The position numbers and the translations under genes were made by a program. A DNA stretch of 64,000 nt, from positions 186,001 through 250,000 of the forward strand of contig NZ_LNQB01000073.1 of NCBI RefSeq assembly GCF_001651875.1. Reading direction: 5' to 3'. Under the pieces are notes generated by a model. The model had not been told where the DNA came from, searched no databases, and saw only the letters and a program-made list of their open reading frames with translations. Shown in pieces: positions 43,261 through 51,319 of this stretch (within the stretch, counting starts at the first letter, position 1; the number at the start of each line of letters is the position of its first letter). This DNA comes from Sinorhizobium saheli (GTDB taxonomy: Bacteria; Pseudomonadota; Alphaproteobacteria; Rhizobiales; Rhizobiaceae).

Positions 43261-43653
43261 TCAGACGAACTGGCTGAGGCCCGGGACGGAGGCGACCACC
43301 TCGTCGACCACCTCGTCGCCGGCCTTTTCCTTGGCGAAGGCGATCGTCTCCCTGGCAAGCGCGGTGATCTCGCCCATGCCGAGGCCCTGGCTCATCAGCT
43401 GCTGGCCGAGCGCCATGACGCCGCCGCCGCCGATCGCCGACATCAGCCCGCCGAGCAGCCCGCCGCCATTGCTGCCTTCGCCATTGTACTGGGCGACCAG
43501 TTCCGACGCGCCGGGAATCGCCTCGATCATCCTGGCGACCGGGCCTTCCGCCGCTTCACGCTGCAGGAAACCGAGGATCATCCCCACCGCCTTCTCGGCC
43601 GTGGCGGCCTCGATGCCGACATTTTCCGCCACGCGCGTGACCAGTTCACTCAT
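43261..43653 (-). CDS. DUF2267/DUF2780-like small helical protein
   Basis: A 130-residue protein: helical N-terminus (ELVTRVAENVGIEAATAEKAVGMILGFL), a glycine-rich hinge (GSNGGGLLGGLMSAIGGGG) and a helical C-terminus (DEVVDEVVASVPGLSQFV). This matches small DUF2267/DUF2780-type proteins of unknown role. A MerR-type palindrome lies 22 bp before its start codon, so its expression is probably regulated. Confidence 0.7.
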   Translation of the reverse strand: MSELVTRVAENVGIEAATAEKAVGMILGFLQREAAEGPVARMIEAIPGASELVAQYNGEGSNGGGLLGGLMSAIGGGGVMALGQQLMSQGLGMGEITALARETIAFAKEKAGDEVVDEVVASVPGLSQFV

Positions 43654-43674
43654 GGAAATCTCCTCGCTTGATTT

Positions 43675-43690
43675 TTGACGTTGACGTCAA
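43675..43690. promoter_or_regulatory. MerR-type 16 bp palindrome
   Basis: TTGACGT-TG-ACGTCAA, perfect 7 bp arms, 22 bp upstream of the DUF2267-like gene. The pattern resembles operators of the LiuR/QorL-like branch of the MerR family (from memory). No MerR regulator gene is found in the window. Confidence 0.5.
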
Positions 43691-43957
43691 GGTAAATGAT
43701 CGATTCCGAAATGACAAGGGCGCCCGGCATGGATGGCGACACCCTCGCCTCATCGTTTTGCCCCGCCCGTGCCGCCATCGTTTCACGGCGCCCGGCCGCT
43801 GGCAATCCGGGCCTTTCCCGATCGCCTGCGATGTTGCCCGGTGCAGGCGCACGGCCTATAACAGATGCCGACGATATTTCGATGACCGCATGCGTGCGAC
43901 ATGCGGGAAATGCCCGCTTTCATTAAGAAAAATCGATAGGACGGAGACGAAGCCCCC

Positions 43958-45514
43958 ATGCTGCAACAAGGCAAGCTCTATATCGGGACCAGCCGCAAGC
44001 CGGACGATTCGATCAACAAGGGCGAATATCTGGAACTCAAGTTCGGCAACCGCCACGGGCTGATCACCGGCGCCACCGGCACCGGCAAGACCGTGACCCT
44101 GCAGATCCTTGCCGAAGGATTCTCGAATGCCGGCGTTCCGGTCTTCTGCGCCGATGTGAAGGGCGACCTTTCGGGCATCGGCGCGATGGGCGATCCCAAG
44201 GATTTCCTTGTCAAGCGGGCCGAGCAGATCGGCCTTCAGCCCTACGACTTCCAGGAATTCCCGGTGATCTTCTGGGATCTCTATGGCGAGAAGGGGCACC
44301 GGGTCCGCACCACCGTCTCGGAGATGGGGCCGCTCCTCCTGTCGCGGCTGATGAACGCCAGCGACGCGCAGGAAGGCGTGTTGAACATCGCCTTCAAGAT
44401 CGCCGACGAGGGCGGCCTGCCGCTGCTCGACCTCAAGGACCTGCAGGCGCTGCTCAACTACATGGGCGAGAATGCGAGCGAGCTTTCCAACCAGTTCGGC
44501 TTCATCTCCAAGTCCTCCGTCGGGTCGATCCAGCGTGAGCTGTTGATCCTGGAGCAGCAGGGGGCGGAGAATTTCTTCGGCGAGCCGGCGCTGAAGATCA
44601 CCGACATCATGCGCACCACCAATGACGGGCGCGGCGCGATCTCGGTGCTTGCCGCCGACAAGCTGATGATGAACCCGCGCCTCTACGCCACCTTCCTGCT
44701 CTGGCTCCTGTCGGAGCTTTTCGAGGAACTGCCGGAGGTCGGCGATCCGGACAAGCCGAAGCTGGTGTTCTTCTTCGACGAGGCGCATCTGCTCTTCAAC
44801 GACGCGCCGAAGGTGCTTGTCGAGCGCGTCGAGCAGGTCGTCCGCCTGATCCGCTCGAAGGGCGTCGGCGTCTATTTCGTCACCCAGAACCCGCTCGATG
44901 TGCCGGAAACCGTGCTCGCCCAGCTCGGCAACCGGGTCCAGCATGCGCTGCGCGCCTATTCGCCGCGCGAGCAGAAGGCGGTCAGGACCGCGGCCGACAC
45001 GTTCCGGCCCAACCCGGATTTCGATTGCGCCGCGGTGATCACCAATCTCGGCACCGGCGAGGCGCTGGTCTCGACGCTCGAAGGCAAGGGCTCGCCGTCG
45101 ATGGTCGAGCGAACGCTGATCCGCCCGCCGGCCTCGCGCCTCGGCCCGCTGACGGAGGCGGAACGGCAGAACATCATCAACGTCAGCCCGGTACGCGGCC
45201 TCTACGACGAGGATTTCGACCGGGAATCGGCCTACGAGATCCTCAGCAAACGCGCGGCCCAGGCGGCCGCACAGGCGGAAGCCAAGGAGGCGGAGGAGCA
45301 GGCAGGCGAAGAGACCTCCGGCCGGAGCCGCTGGACCCTCCCCGGCTTCGGCGACGATGCGGAGGAAACGTCGGGCAAACAGGCGCGGCCGCGTTCTTCC
45401 GGGTATCAGCGGGAAACGATCATGGAAGCGGCGATGAAGTCCGTCGCCCGCACGGTTGCGACCCAGGTGGGACGCGCTTTGGTGCGCGGCATTCTCGGCA
45501 GCCTGAGGCGGTAG
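43958..45514 (+). CDS. HerA-like ATPase (DUF853, YjgR family)
   Basis: A 518-residue P-loop ATPase of the HerA/FtsK superfamily. Walker A is GATGTGKT (residues 38-45) and Walker B is LVFFFDEAHLLF (about 268-279), with a sensor-like VYFVTQNPLDVPETVLAQLGNRVQHALRAYSP region. After residue 430 the protein has an Ala/Glu-rich linker and a basic C-terminal helix. These proteins are probably DNA-handling or translocating ATPases, but the E. coli homologue YjgR is still poorly defined. No NurA-type nuclease is adjacent. 300 bp upstream holds its promoter. Confidence 0.9.
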   Translation: MLQQGKLYIGTSRKPDDSINKGEYLELKFGNRHGLITGATGTGKTVTLQILAEGFSNAGVPVFCADVKGDLSGIGAMGDPKDFLVKRAEQIGLQPYDFQEFPVIFWDLYGEKGHRVRTTVSEMGPLLLSRLMNASDAQEGVLNIAFKIADEGGLPLLDLKDLQALLNYMGENASELSNQFGFISKSSVGSIQRELLILEQQGAENFFGEPALKITDIMRTTNDGRGAISVLAADKLMMNPRLYATFLLWLLSELFEELPEVGDPDKPKLVFFFDEAHLLFNDAPKVLVERVEQVVRLIRSKGVGVYFVTQNPLDVPETVLAQLGNRVQHALRAYSPREQKAVRTAADTFRPNPDFDCAAVITNLGTGEALVSTLEGKGSPSMVERTLIRPPASRLGPLTEAERQNIINVSPVRGLYDEDFDRESAYEILSKRAAQAAAQAEAKEAEEQAGEETSGRSRWTLPGFGDDAEETSGKQARPRSSGYQRETIMEAAMKSVARTVATQVGRALVRGILGSLRR

Positions 45515-45613
45515 CCCCGGCAGCAAAGCGCTGCCGCCCTATCCCCGCGCCTGATCCGATCCGCGGCTCTGGAGGCCGGCTTGCGCCAGCGCCTGCCGCG
45601 GATTAAGGAGGCC

Positions 45614-45710
45614 TGGAGCATTTGCAGTCAGGTGGAATCACCCGCACAAATGCGGCAAAAACAAACAGATAGAGCAGTGGCGCGAACGTGTGTGAGCGCA
45701 TTCCGCTCTA
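45614..45710 (+). repeat. MITE-like palindromic repeat, family 1 (copy 5, with internal deletion)
   Basis: Runs from TGGAGCATTTGCAGTCAGG to GCGCATTCCGCTCTA. It lacks about seven bases (the CTGACGT after AATCACC) relative to other copies. This copy is not at a gene end: the nearest upstream stop is 100 bp away. Confidence 0.88.
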
Positions 45711-45767
45711 ACGCGGCTCGGCTCCGGCATGCCGCCCGAGAGATTGTTGCCGTCTGAAAGGATCGAC

Positions 45768-45980
45768 ATGGAAGTCAAGGATTCGAACGGCGCCATCCTG
45801 AAGGATGGCGACAACGTCACGCTGATCAAGGATTTGAAGGTGAAGGGCACCTCCACGACGCTGAAGCGCGGCACGCTGGTCAAGGGCATTCGCCTGACGG
45901 ACGATCCGGACGAGGTCGAATGCCGCGTGGAAAAGATCAAGGGACTGGTGCTGCGCACCGAGTTTCTCAAGAAGGCCTGA
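45768..45980 (+). CDS. PhnA/YjdM-type zinc-ribbon-less small protein
   Basis: A 70-residue protein, MEVKDSNGAILKDGDNVTLIKDLKVKG..., ending GLVLRTEFLKKA. It corresponds to the C-terminal PhnA domain (alkylphosphonate utilisation operon protein, misnamed historically), without the N-terminal zinc ribbon. The ribosome-binding site AAAGGA precedes the ATG by five bases. Function unknown. Confidence 0.85.
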   Translation: MEVKDSNGAILKDGDNVTLIKDLKVKGTSTTLKRGTLVKGIRLTDDPDEVECRVEKIKGLVLRTEFLKKA

Positions 45981-46086
45981 AACGGCCGCGCGCTCCGCGT
46001 GGAACATGTCTCTCGGATAGCCATGCGGCGCTCGAAGGGGGCCCGCGACCCCGACCGATGACCGGCCGGAGTTCCCCGCGGGGAAC

Positions 46087-46111
46087 TAGCCCGGAGCACC
46101 GCTCCGGGCTA
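46087..46111. terminator. Perfect hairpin between convergent phnA-like and ohr genes
   Basis: TAGCCCGGAGC-ACC-GCTCCGGGCTA, an 11 bp perfect stem with a three-base loop, between convergent genes. It has no T-run beyond the stem, so it could be a bidirectional transcription stop or an mRNA end stabiliser. Confidence 0.55.
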
Positions 46112-46129
46112 CCGCTTTCGGCAAGGCCT

Positions 46130-46552
46130 TCAGGCTACCGTCAATTTGACGTCGACATTGCCCCTCGTCGCATGGCTGTAGGGGCAAACGATATGCGCCT
46201 TCTGGACGAGGTCCTCGAGAACGGCCTTGTCGACGCCGGGCGAGGAGATTTCCAGCGCCGCATCGATGTAGAAGCCCGTGCCGTCGTCGCGCGGGCCGAT
46301 GCCGACCGTGCCCGTCACCTTCGTGTCTTCCGGAAGCTTTACCTTCTCCTTGCCGGCGACGAATTTCAGCGCGCCGAGGAAGCAGGCGGAATAGCCGGCG
46401 GCAAAGAGCTGCTCGGGATTGGTGCCGCGTGCGCCGTCGCCGCCGAGTTCCTTCGGAAGGGTGAGCGTGACGTCGAGGACGCCGTCGGTGCTCTTGGCCT
46501 GGCCGGCGCGGCCGCCGGTCGCGGATGCGGTGGTGCGATAGAGGATGGGCAT
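46130..46552 (-). CDS. ohr: Organic hydroperoxide resistance protein Ohr
   Basis: A 140-residue thiol peroxidase that reduces organic hydroperoxides. The two catalytic cysteines are Cys57 ([11 protein letters not shown]) and Cys123 ([11 protein letters not shown]), and an Arg of [10 protein letters not shown] completes the site. It starts [14 protein letters not shown], the family start. It is divergent from the OhrR repressor gene, with a near-perfect operator palindrome between them. Confidence 0.96.
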   Translation of the reverse strand: MPILYRTTASATGGRAGQAKSTDGVLDVTLTLPKELGGDGARGTNPEQLFAAGYSACFLGALKFVAGKEKVKLPEDTKVTGTVGIGPRDDGTGFYIDAALEISSPGVDKAVLEDLVQKAHIVCPYSHATRGNVDVKLTVA

Positions 46553-46598
46553 GGCAGTCTCCTTCTCTGGTGGGTTGATCGACAGGCATCTTAATAGC

Positions 46599-46630
46599 GC
46601 AAAATTAAATTGCGCGCAAATTAATTTTGC
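46599..46630. promoter_or_regulatory. OhrR operator palindrome
   Basis: A 32 bp inverted repeat: GCAAAATTAA, then ATTGCGCGCAAA, then TTAATTTTGC, with a single mismatched pair. It lies between ohr (47 bp from its start) and ohrR (38 bp from its start), and is strikingly AT-rich for this genome. A MarR-family OhrR dimer would be expected to bind it and repress both genes. Confidence 0.85.
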
Positions 46631-46667
46631 AAATTGCATTGCCGTCCTGAATTTGCGACAATGCATC

Positions 46668-47144
46668 ATGACCACGAAAGCGGCAAAATTCGATACTCCC
46701 ACCGATGAGGCCCTGGCGCTCGGCCGCCAGCTTTGCTTTGCGGTCTATTCGGCCGCCCACGCCTTCAATCGCACCTACAAGCCGATGCTCGACCGCTTCG
46801 GCCTCACTTATCCGCAATATCTGGTGCTGCTCGCCCTCTGGCAGCAGGACGGGATGACGGTGAAGCGGATCGGCGAAGAACTGGGTCTCGATTCGGGCAC
46901 GCTTTCGCCCCTGCTCAAGCGGCTGGAAGCCGCCGGCTATATCGGCCGCATGCGCGACCCGGCCGACGAGCGGCAGGTCATCGTCAGCCTGACCGAGAGC
47001 GGCCGCAGGCTGAAGACCGAGGCCTTCACGATCCTGGCTCAGATCGGCAAGGCGACCGGATGCAGCCTCGAGGAGATCGGCGAGCTGCGCGACGCGCTGC
47101 AGCGGCTGACGCGGCGGCTCGCCGACAATCCGCAAGGAGACTGA
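46668..47144 (+). CDS. ohrR: OhrR, MarR-family peroxide-sensing repressor
   Basis: A 158-residue winged-helix repressor. The sensing Cys23 lies in [18 protein letters not shown], and the DNA-binding region spans about residues 60-110 ([33 protein letters not shown]). Oxidation of the Cys by organic hydroperoxide releases DNA. ATG 46668 overlaps the operator region closely. The extra C-terminal helix ([18 protein letters not shown]) is the dimer interface. Confidence 0.95.
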   Translation: MTTKAAKFDTPTDEALALGRQLCFAVYSAAHAFNRTYKPMLDRFGLTYPQYLVLLALWQQDGMTVKRIGEELGLDSGTLSPLLKRLEAAGYIGRMRDPADERQVIVSLTESGRRLKTEAFTILAQIGKATGCSLEEIGELRDALQRLTRRLADNPQGD

Positions 47145-47175
47145 CCGGTCGAAGCGTCCGGGTTTCCCCTTAATC

Positions 47176-47228
47176 AAAGACCCCTCGCCAACCCCTCTCC
47201 TTGCGGGGCCGTTGTGGGGAGGGGTGCT
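47176..47228. repeat. Repeat family 3 fragment
   Basis: AAAGACCCCTCGCCAACCCCTC followed by CTTGCGGGGCCGTTGTGGGGAGGGGT. This resembles the two ends of the family 3 repeat with the centre deleted. Confidence 0.6.
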
Positions 47229-47240
47229 GGCCTCCGACGG

Positions 47241-48005
47241 TCAGATGACCAGAATCGGCGCCTTGCCGCGCACCCGGTCGTAGAGATCGATGACGTCCTG
47301 GTTGATCATGCGGACGCAACCGGACGAGACCGCCTTGCCGATCGACTGCCATTCCGGCGTTCCATGGACGCGATAAAGCGTATCCTGCCCGTTCTGGAAG
47401 ATGTAGAGCGCGCGCGACCCGAGCGGATTGTCGAGGCCCGGAGGCATGCCGCCATTGCTCGCCGAATATTTCGCCAGCACGGGCTGGCGGGCGATCATCG
47501 TGTCCGGCGGCGTCCATCGCGGCCACTTCTGCTTCCATTGGATCACGCCGCGGCCCGACCAGGCGAAGCCCTCGCGGCCGAGACCGACGCCGTAGCGCGT
47601 GGCGCGGCCTCCGGATCCGATGAGATAGAGATAGCGGTCGGCCGTATCGACGACGATCGTGCCGGGCGCCTCGCCGAACGGATCGGCGACCTCCTGGCGA
47701 TAGAAGCGCGGATCGATCTGCCGATAGGGCACCGCCGGAACCAGGAAGCCGCCATCCTCCTTCGCCGCGTAGACGTCGGCGTAATGGGCATCCTGCGGCG
47801 GAAGGCCGACCGGGTCCTCGGGGACGACTTCGCCGGGCTCGACCCAGCGGTTTTCAAGCGCGGGATTGCGGTAGACCGGCATTGTCTCCTGGCGAAAACG
47901 GTCGGTATTCATCGAGGAGGTGCAGCCCGCAAGCCCGGCGGAGGCAATTGCGAGTCCGGATGTGCGGAGAAACTGGCGTCGGGATAAAACAGGCAGCGAT
48001 GACAT
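47241..48005 (-). CDS. L,D-transpeptidase (YkuD) lipoprotein
   Basis: A 254-residue envelope enzyme. A twin-arginine-like start (SRRQFLRTSG) and lipobox LAGC suggest export and lipidation; the catalytic YkuD motif is RVHGTPEWQSIGKAVSSGCVRM with His and Cys nucleophile. L,D-transpeptidases make 3-3 cross-links or attach proteins to peptidoglycan. The N-terminal 110 residues are a linker region with DPRFYRQEV. It is divergent from the glutathione transferase gene. Confidence 0.93.
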   Translation of the reverse strand: MSSLPVLSRRQFLRTSGLAIASAGLAGCTSSMNTDRFRQETMPVYRNPALENRWVEPGEVVPEDPVGLPPQDAHYADVYAAKEDGGFLVPAVPYRQIDPRFYRQEVADPFGEAPGTIVVDTADRYLYLIGSGGRATRYGVGLGREGFAWSGRGVIQWKQKWPRWTPPDTMIARQPVLAKYSASNGGMPPGLDNPLGSRALYIFQNGQDTLYRVHGTPEWQSIGKAVSSGCVRMINQDVIDLYDRVRGKAPILVI

Positions 48006-48320
48006 CGAACTCTAACGGGTTTGAGTGGGGCGCCGGGGTGAGAGCGGCGCGACATCGTGTCTGCAATCCGCGTGCTCCGCTCCGATGGCGAGATCAACGT
48101 GGCCCAGGATTGAATCACTCCGAAGCCATCCTGATGGTTACCGACAAGTCGGAGTGGGACGCAAGCGGAAACCGCTCTTCGCTTCTCGTCCAAGCTTCGT
48201 ATCTACGGGTGGCGTCGGCCTCGCATCAAAAGATTTCATGCGATCCATCAATGTCCGACGCTTCTGCCGATGGCGACCATTGCTTAAAACGAAAGCCATC
48301 GCTGGTGCAGGAGGCCCGAC
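48006..48320. other. Divergent intergenic region, no gene seen
   Basis: About 315 bp between the L,D-transpeptidase and glutathione transferase genes. It contains GTCGGAGTGGGACGCAAGCGG, then AAACCGCTCTTCGCTTCTC, a segment reminiscent of another rhizobial repeat (AGCGGAAAACCGCTT type). No open reading frame looks genuine. Confidence 0.4.
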
Positions 48321-48980
48321 ATGCTGACGATCTATGGCGTTTACCGCTCGCGCGCGTCGCGCAACTACTGGATGGCGCGCGAACTTGGCATTCCCTTCAA
48401 ATCCGTGCCGGTGATCCAGGCGCGGCGGCTCGAGGACCCGCTCGCCGCAGACGCACCGTTGAACACGAAATCGCCGGGCTTCCTTGCCGTCAATCCCATG
48501 GGGCTCATCCCCGCGATCGACGATGACGGGCTGGTGCTGACCGAGTCGCTCGCCAACAATCTCTATCTCGCCCGCAAGCATGGCGGGCCGCTGGCGCCGG
48601 CCGACATTGCCGAGGAGGGCCGGATCGGCACCTGGACCGTGTGGGCGGCGACCGAGGTCGAGCCGCACGCCGTGAAGATCATCCTCGCCTATGACGGCGG
48701 CACCGAGAACACGCCGGAGGGCCGGGCGTTGATAGCCGCCTGCGCCCGCTCGCTCGAGAAAGCCTTCGGCGTGCTCGAGGCCCACCTTGCGAAGAACGAT
48801 TACATCGTCGGCAACCGCTTCACCGTCGCCGATCTCAACCTCGCGGAAGTCTTCCGCTACACGATGAGCCAGACCGCCCTTTTCGAAACCCACCCGCGCG
48901 TGAAAGCCTGGCTCGCACGGTGCCAGTCGCGGCCGGCCTTCAAGGCGATGATGGAGGAACGGATGAAGGAGCCGGAATAG
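48321..48980 (+). CDS. Glutathione S-transferase family protein
   Basis: A 219-residue protein: a thioredoxin-fold N-domain ([47 protein letters not shown] with cis-Pro and Glu-Ser glutathione contacts) and a helical C-domain ([17 protein letters not shown]). The catalytic Ser or Tyr of the family is not clear. Substrate unknown. Its 3' end overlaps the convergent LysR-type gene by 41 bp, which could give antisense interference. Confidence 0.9.
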   Translation: MLTIYGVYRSRASRNYWMARELGIPFKSVPVIQARRLEDPLAADAPLNTKSPGFLAVNPMGLIPAIDDDGLVLTESLANNLYLARKHGGPLAPADIAEEGRIGTWTVWAATEVEPHAVKIILAYDGGTENTPEGRALIAACARSLEKAFGVLEAHLAKNDYIVGNRFTVADLNLAEVFRYTMSQTALFETHPRVKAWLARCQSRPAFKAMMEERMKEPE

Positions 48981-49851
48981 CGGCAAGCTGCCGCATTCCC
49001 TCTTCCACTTCGTCGCGCACCCAGCGCTTGAAAGCAATGACGGCCTTGCTTTCGCGTCGCAAAGCGGAGGTGACGAAGTAATGGGCGAAGCCGGTCCTGG
49101 CGCATATGCCGAACGGCGCCACCAGGCTGCCCTTCATCACCGCGTAGCCCGCCAGCGTCTGCCAGGCGATCATCACGCCCTGGCCGGCAATGGCCGCATC
49201 GAGCGCGAGCGAGGCATCGTTGAAGGTATGGCGCACGGTCATCCGGGCGCCGGAAAGACCGGCTGCCTTCAGCCATACCTCCCAGGAAAACATCGCATGC
49301 TCGTCGATGACGGCCGGCAGTTTCAAAATGTCGGCCGGAACCCGCAATCCGGCAGCGAGCGCCGGTGAGCAGACGGGAAAGACCTCCTGTTCGAGAAGCA
49401 GCTCGGAGCGCACGCCGGGCCAGCCGCCCGAACCGACGCGGATGGCGAGATCGACGTCGGAAGCGTCGAGGTTGGCGAGCTTTGTCGTCGCGTCGATTCT
49501 GAGCCGGATTTCCGGATGGCGCTCGGCAAAGCCGTTCAGCCGATAGACCAGCCAGCGAGCCGCAAACACCGGCGCCACCGACACCGTCAGCACCGACTCG
49601 TCGCGCCGCCGCGCCTGCACGACGGCCTCTGCGAGTTCCGCAAAGGCGGTCGACAGCCGCGCGAGCAGCGGCCGGCCGGCATCGGTGACCACAAGCCCGC
49701 GCGGCGACCGCTCGAAGAGCACCCGCCCAAGCTGCGCCTCCGTCTTGGCAATCTGCTGGCTGACGGCGCCGGGCGTGACGCCGAGCTCCTCGGCGGCGGC
49801 GGCGAGCGAGCCCAGGCGGCCGGCCGCCTCAACCGCACGCAAGCCGTTCAA
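48940..49851 (-). CDS. LysR-type transcriptional regulator (GcvA-like)
   Basis: A 303-residue regulator: winged HTH at residues about 1-60 ([27 protein letters not shown]) and a LysR substrate-binding domain (about 85-290). It resembles the GcvA/AmpR branch. The annotated TTG start at 49851 lacks the usual five residues before the HTH; the in-frame upstream codons read L-N-T-V-H, so the true start may lie upstream at a non-standard codon. It is convergent with the glutathione transferase gene. Confidence 0.88.
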   Translation of the reverse strand: MNGLRAVEAAGRLGSLAAAAEELGVTPGAVSQQIAKTEAQLGRVLFERSPRGLVVTDAGRPLLARLSTAFAELAEAVVQARRRDESVLTVSVAPVFAARWLVYRLNGFAERHPEIRLRIDATTKLANLDASDVDLAIRVGSGGWPGVRSELLLEQEVFPVCSPALAAGLRVPADILKLPAVIDEHAMFSWEVWLKAAGLSGARMTVRHTFNDASLALDAAIAGQGVMIAWQTLAGYAVMKGSLVAPFGICARTGFAHYFVTSALRRESKAVIAFKRWVRDEVEEGMRQLAAIPAPSSVPPSSP

Positions 49852-50024
49852 ATGGACCGTGTTCAGTCTTTCATATAGTTTTTCTAAACATCGAACGCGG
49901 CAATCTCAATTGCAAACTGCGCCCGACACGCAGATTCTACTGACAATCCCCCGGCGATCGAGGGGCATTGGCGCGGCCTTCGCCGCGCCGGCCGCAGATA
50001 TGCGGCGTCGAAAGGACGGCCCTC

Positions 50025-50222
50025 ATGCTGAAGGTTTTCTCTATGCTGAAACGTGCCGCAATCCCCTCCGGCGATCCAGCGGAAGCGCCCGCCGACTGGC
50101 TCAAGGACCCGCTGCAGCATCCCGTTCTCGCGCGCATGGACGAACGCGCGCTTGCGGACCTGCCGTTTCCGGGATGGCCATGGCCGCGCGTCGGGATGAG
50201 CGAACCTTGCGATTGCAGGTGA
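50025..50222 (+). CDS. Small protein with DUF1127-like C-terminus
   Basis: A 65-residue protein (MLKVFSMLKRAAIPSGDPAEAP...). The middle, HPVLARMDERALADLPF, resembles the L-x-x-D-x-R-x-L-x-D pattern of DUF1127 proteins, but the Arg-rich YRR-type core is missing. AAAGGA lies eight bases before the ATG. The Cys-containing tail (SEPCDCR) is unusual. Function unknown; DUF1127 proteins in Rhizobiales influence RNA handling and phosphate metabolism. Confidence 0.5.
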   Translation: MLKVFSMLKRAAIPSGDPAEAPADWLKDPLQHPVLARMDERALADLPFPGWPWPRVGMSEPCDCR

Positions 50223-50276
50223 TCGGCGGCCGTTGCCGAGGTATCATTCCTCCCTCTCCAAACGGCGGACCGACAC

Positions 50277-50642
50277 ATGGCGGATGACATGGAGCGTTCT
50301 TTCGAGCGTGTACGGCGGCTGGCGGAGGCCGCCGGGCTGCCGGAAACGACCGTCGGCACGTCCTACGGAACGCCGGCGCTGCTCGTCAAAGGCAAGAGCT
50401 TCGCCCGCATGAAGGACGCCGAAACGCTGGTCGTCATGAGCGCGCTTGAAGAAAAGGAGATGCTGATGGAGCTCGATCCGTCGCGCTTCTTCGAGACCGA
50501 TCACTACAAGGGCTGGCCGGCGATGCTCGTGCGGCTCGCCATTATCGACGACGAAGCGCTGACGCAAAGGCTGATCGCCGCCTGGCGCGAAAAGGCGCCG
50601 AAGCGGCTTGCAGAGCGTTTCGCTTCCACCGCGCCGACCTGA
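50277..50642 (+). CDS. MmcQ/YjbR family protein
   Basis: A 121-residue protein of the MmcQ/YjbR family (DUF419), with a CyaY-like fold and suggested DNA binding. Visible conserved segments are FARMKDAETLVVMSALEEKEMLM, FFETDHYKGWPAMLVRLA and AWREKAPKRLAERF. It stands 54 bp after the small protein gene and is convergent with a glutathione transferase gene. Confidence 0.88.
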   Translation: MADDMERSFERVRRLAEAAGLPETTVGTSYGTPALLVKGKSFARMKDAETLVVMSALEEKEMLMELDPSRFFETDHYKGWPAMLVRLAIIDDEALTQRLIAAWREKAPKRLAERFASTAPT

Positions 50643-50655
50643 CCCGAGTCTTCTT

Positions 50656-51279
50656 CTAGGCCCGCACCTGCGCCAGCACCCTGGCGACCGCCGGCCGCTC
50701 GGCCATTCGATTGCGATGGTCGAGGATTTTCGGAAATTGGCCCGGATCGACGCCGTCGGCCTCCAGCCAGCCGGCAATGGTGAAGAGGTAGGGATCGGCG
50801 ATCGTATAGGTCCCGCCCATGACGAAAGGCCCGGCGAACATCGAGGCTTCGACGAGCGCGAAGCAATCGGCCATGTTCTGCGGCACCTTCGCCTTCATCG
50901 CCTCGTGAGCGGCCGGATCGTCGGCCCAACGCGCGCCGCGCCGCGCATGCGCATGGGCGACATGCACCGTCGAGCAGAGATAGCTCAGGAACGACTGCAG
51001 CCGTGCAAACTCGAACGGATCGTCGAGCGGCGCAAGCCGCGCCTCCGGGAAGCTCTGGGCGATAAAGGCGAGGATCGCCGGCGTCTCGGTCAAGGTGCCG
51101 CGCTCGGTCGCGAGCGCAGGCACCCGCCCCTTCGGATTGACCGCGAGATAGTCGGGCTTCGTCTGCTCGGCCCTGGAAAAATCGACGCGACAGGCCTCAT
51201 ATGGCACGCCGACCTCCTCGAGCGCGATATGCGAGGCGAGCGAACAGGTTCCGGGCGCATAGAACAGTTTCATCATCAT
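50656..51279 (-). CDS. Glutathione S-transferase (beta class)
   Basis: A 207-residue enzyme with the beta-class start MKLFYAPGTCSLASHIALEEVG, where Cys and Ser-Leu occupy the glutathione-activating site, and NPKGRVPALATERGTLTETPAIL. C-domain helices follow (GGTYTIADPYLFTIAGWLE). The first three residues are all Met, so the exact start may be any of them. It is upstream of the asparaginase gene's end on the same strand (40 bp). Confidence 0.92.
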   Translation of the reverse strand: MMMKLFYAPGTCSLASHIALEEVGVPYEACRVDFSRAEQTKPDYLAVNPKGRVPALATERGTLTETPAILAFIAQSFPEARLAPLDDPFEFARLQSFLSYLCSTVHVAHAHARRGARWADDPAAHEAMKAKVPQNMADCFALVEASMFAGPFVMGGTYTIADPYLFTIAGWLEADGVDPGQFPKILDHRNRMAERPAVARVLAQVRA

Positions 51280-51319
51280 TCTGCCTCCTGCTGTTGCGGC
51301 GGCGGTCGCAGCCGTCGAG

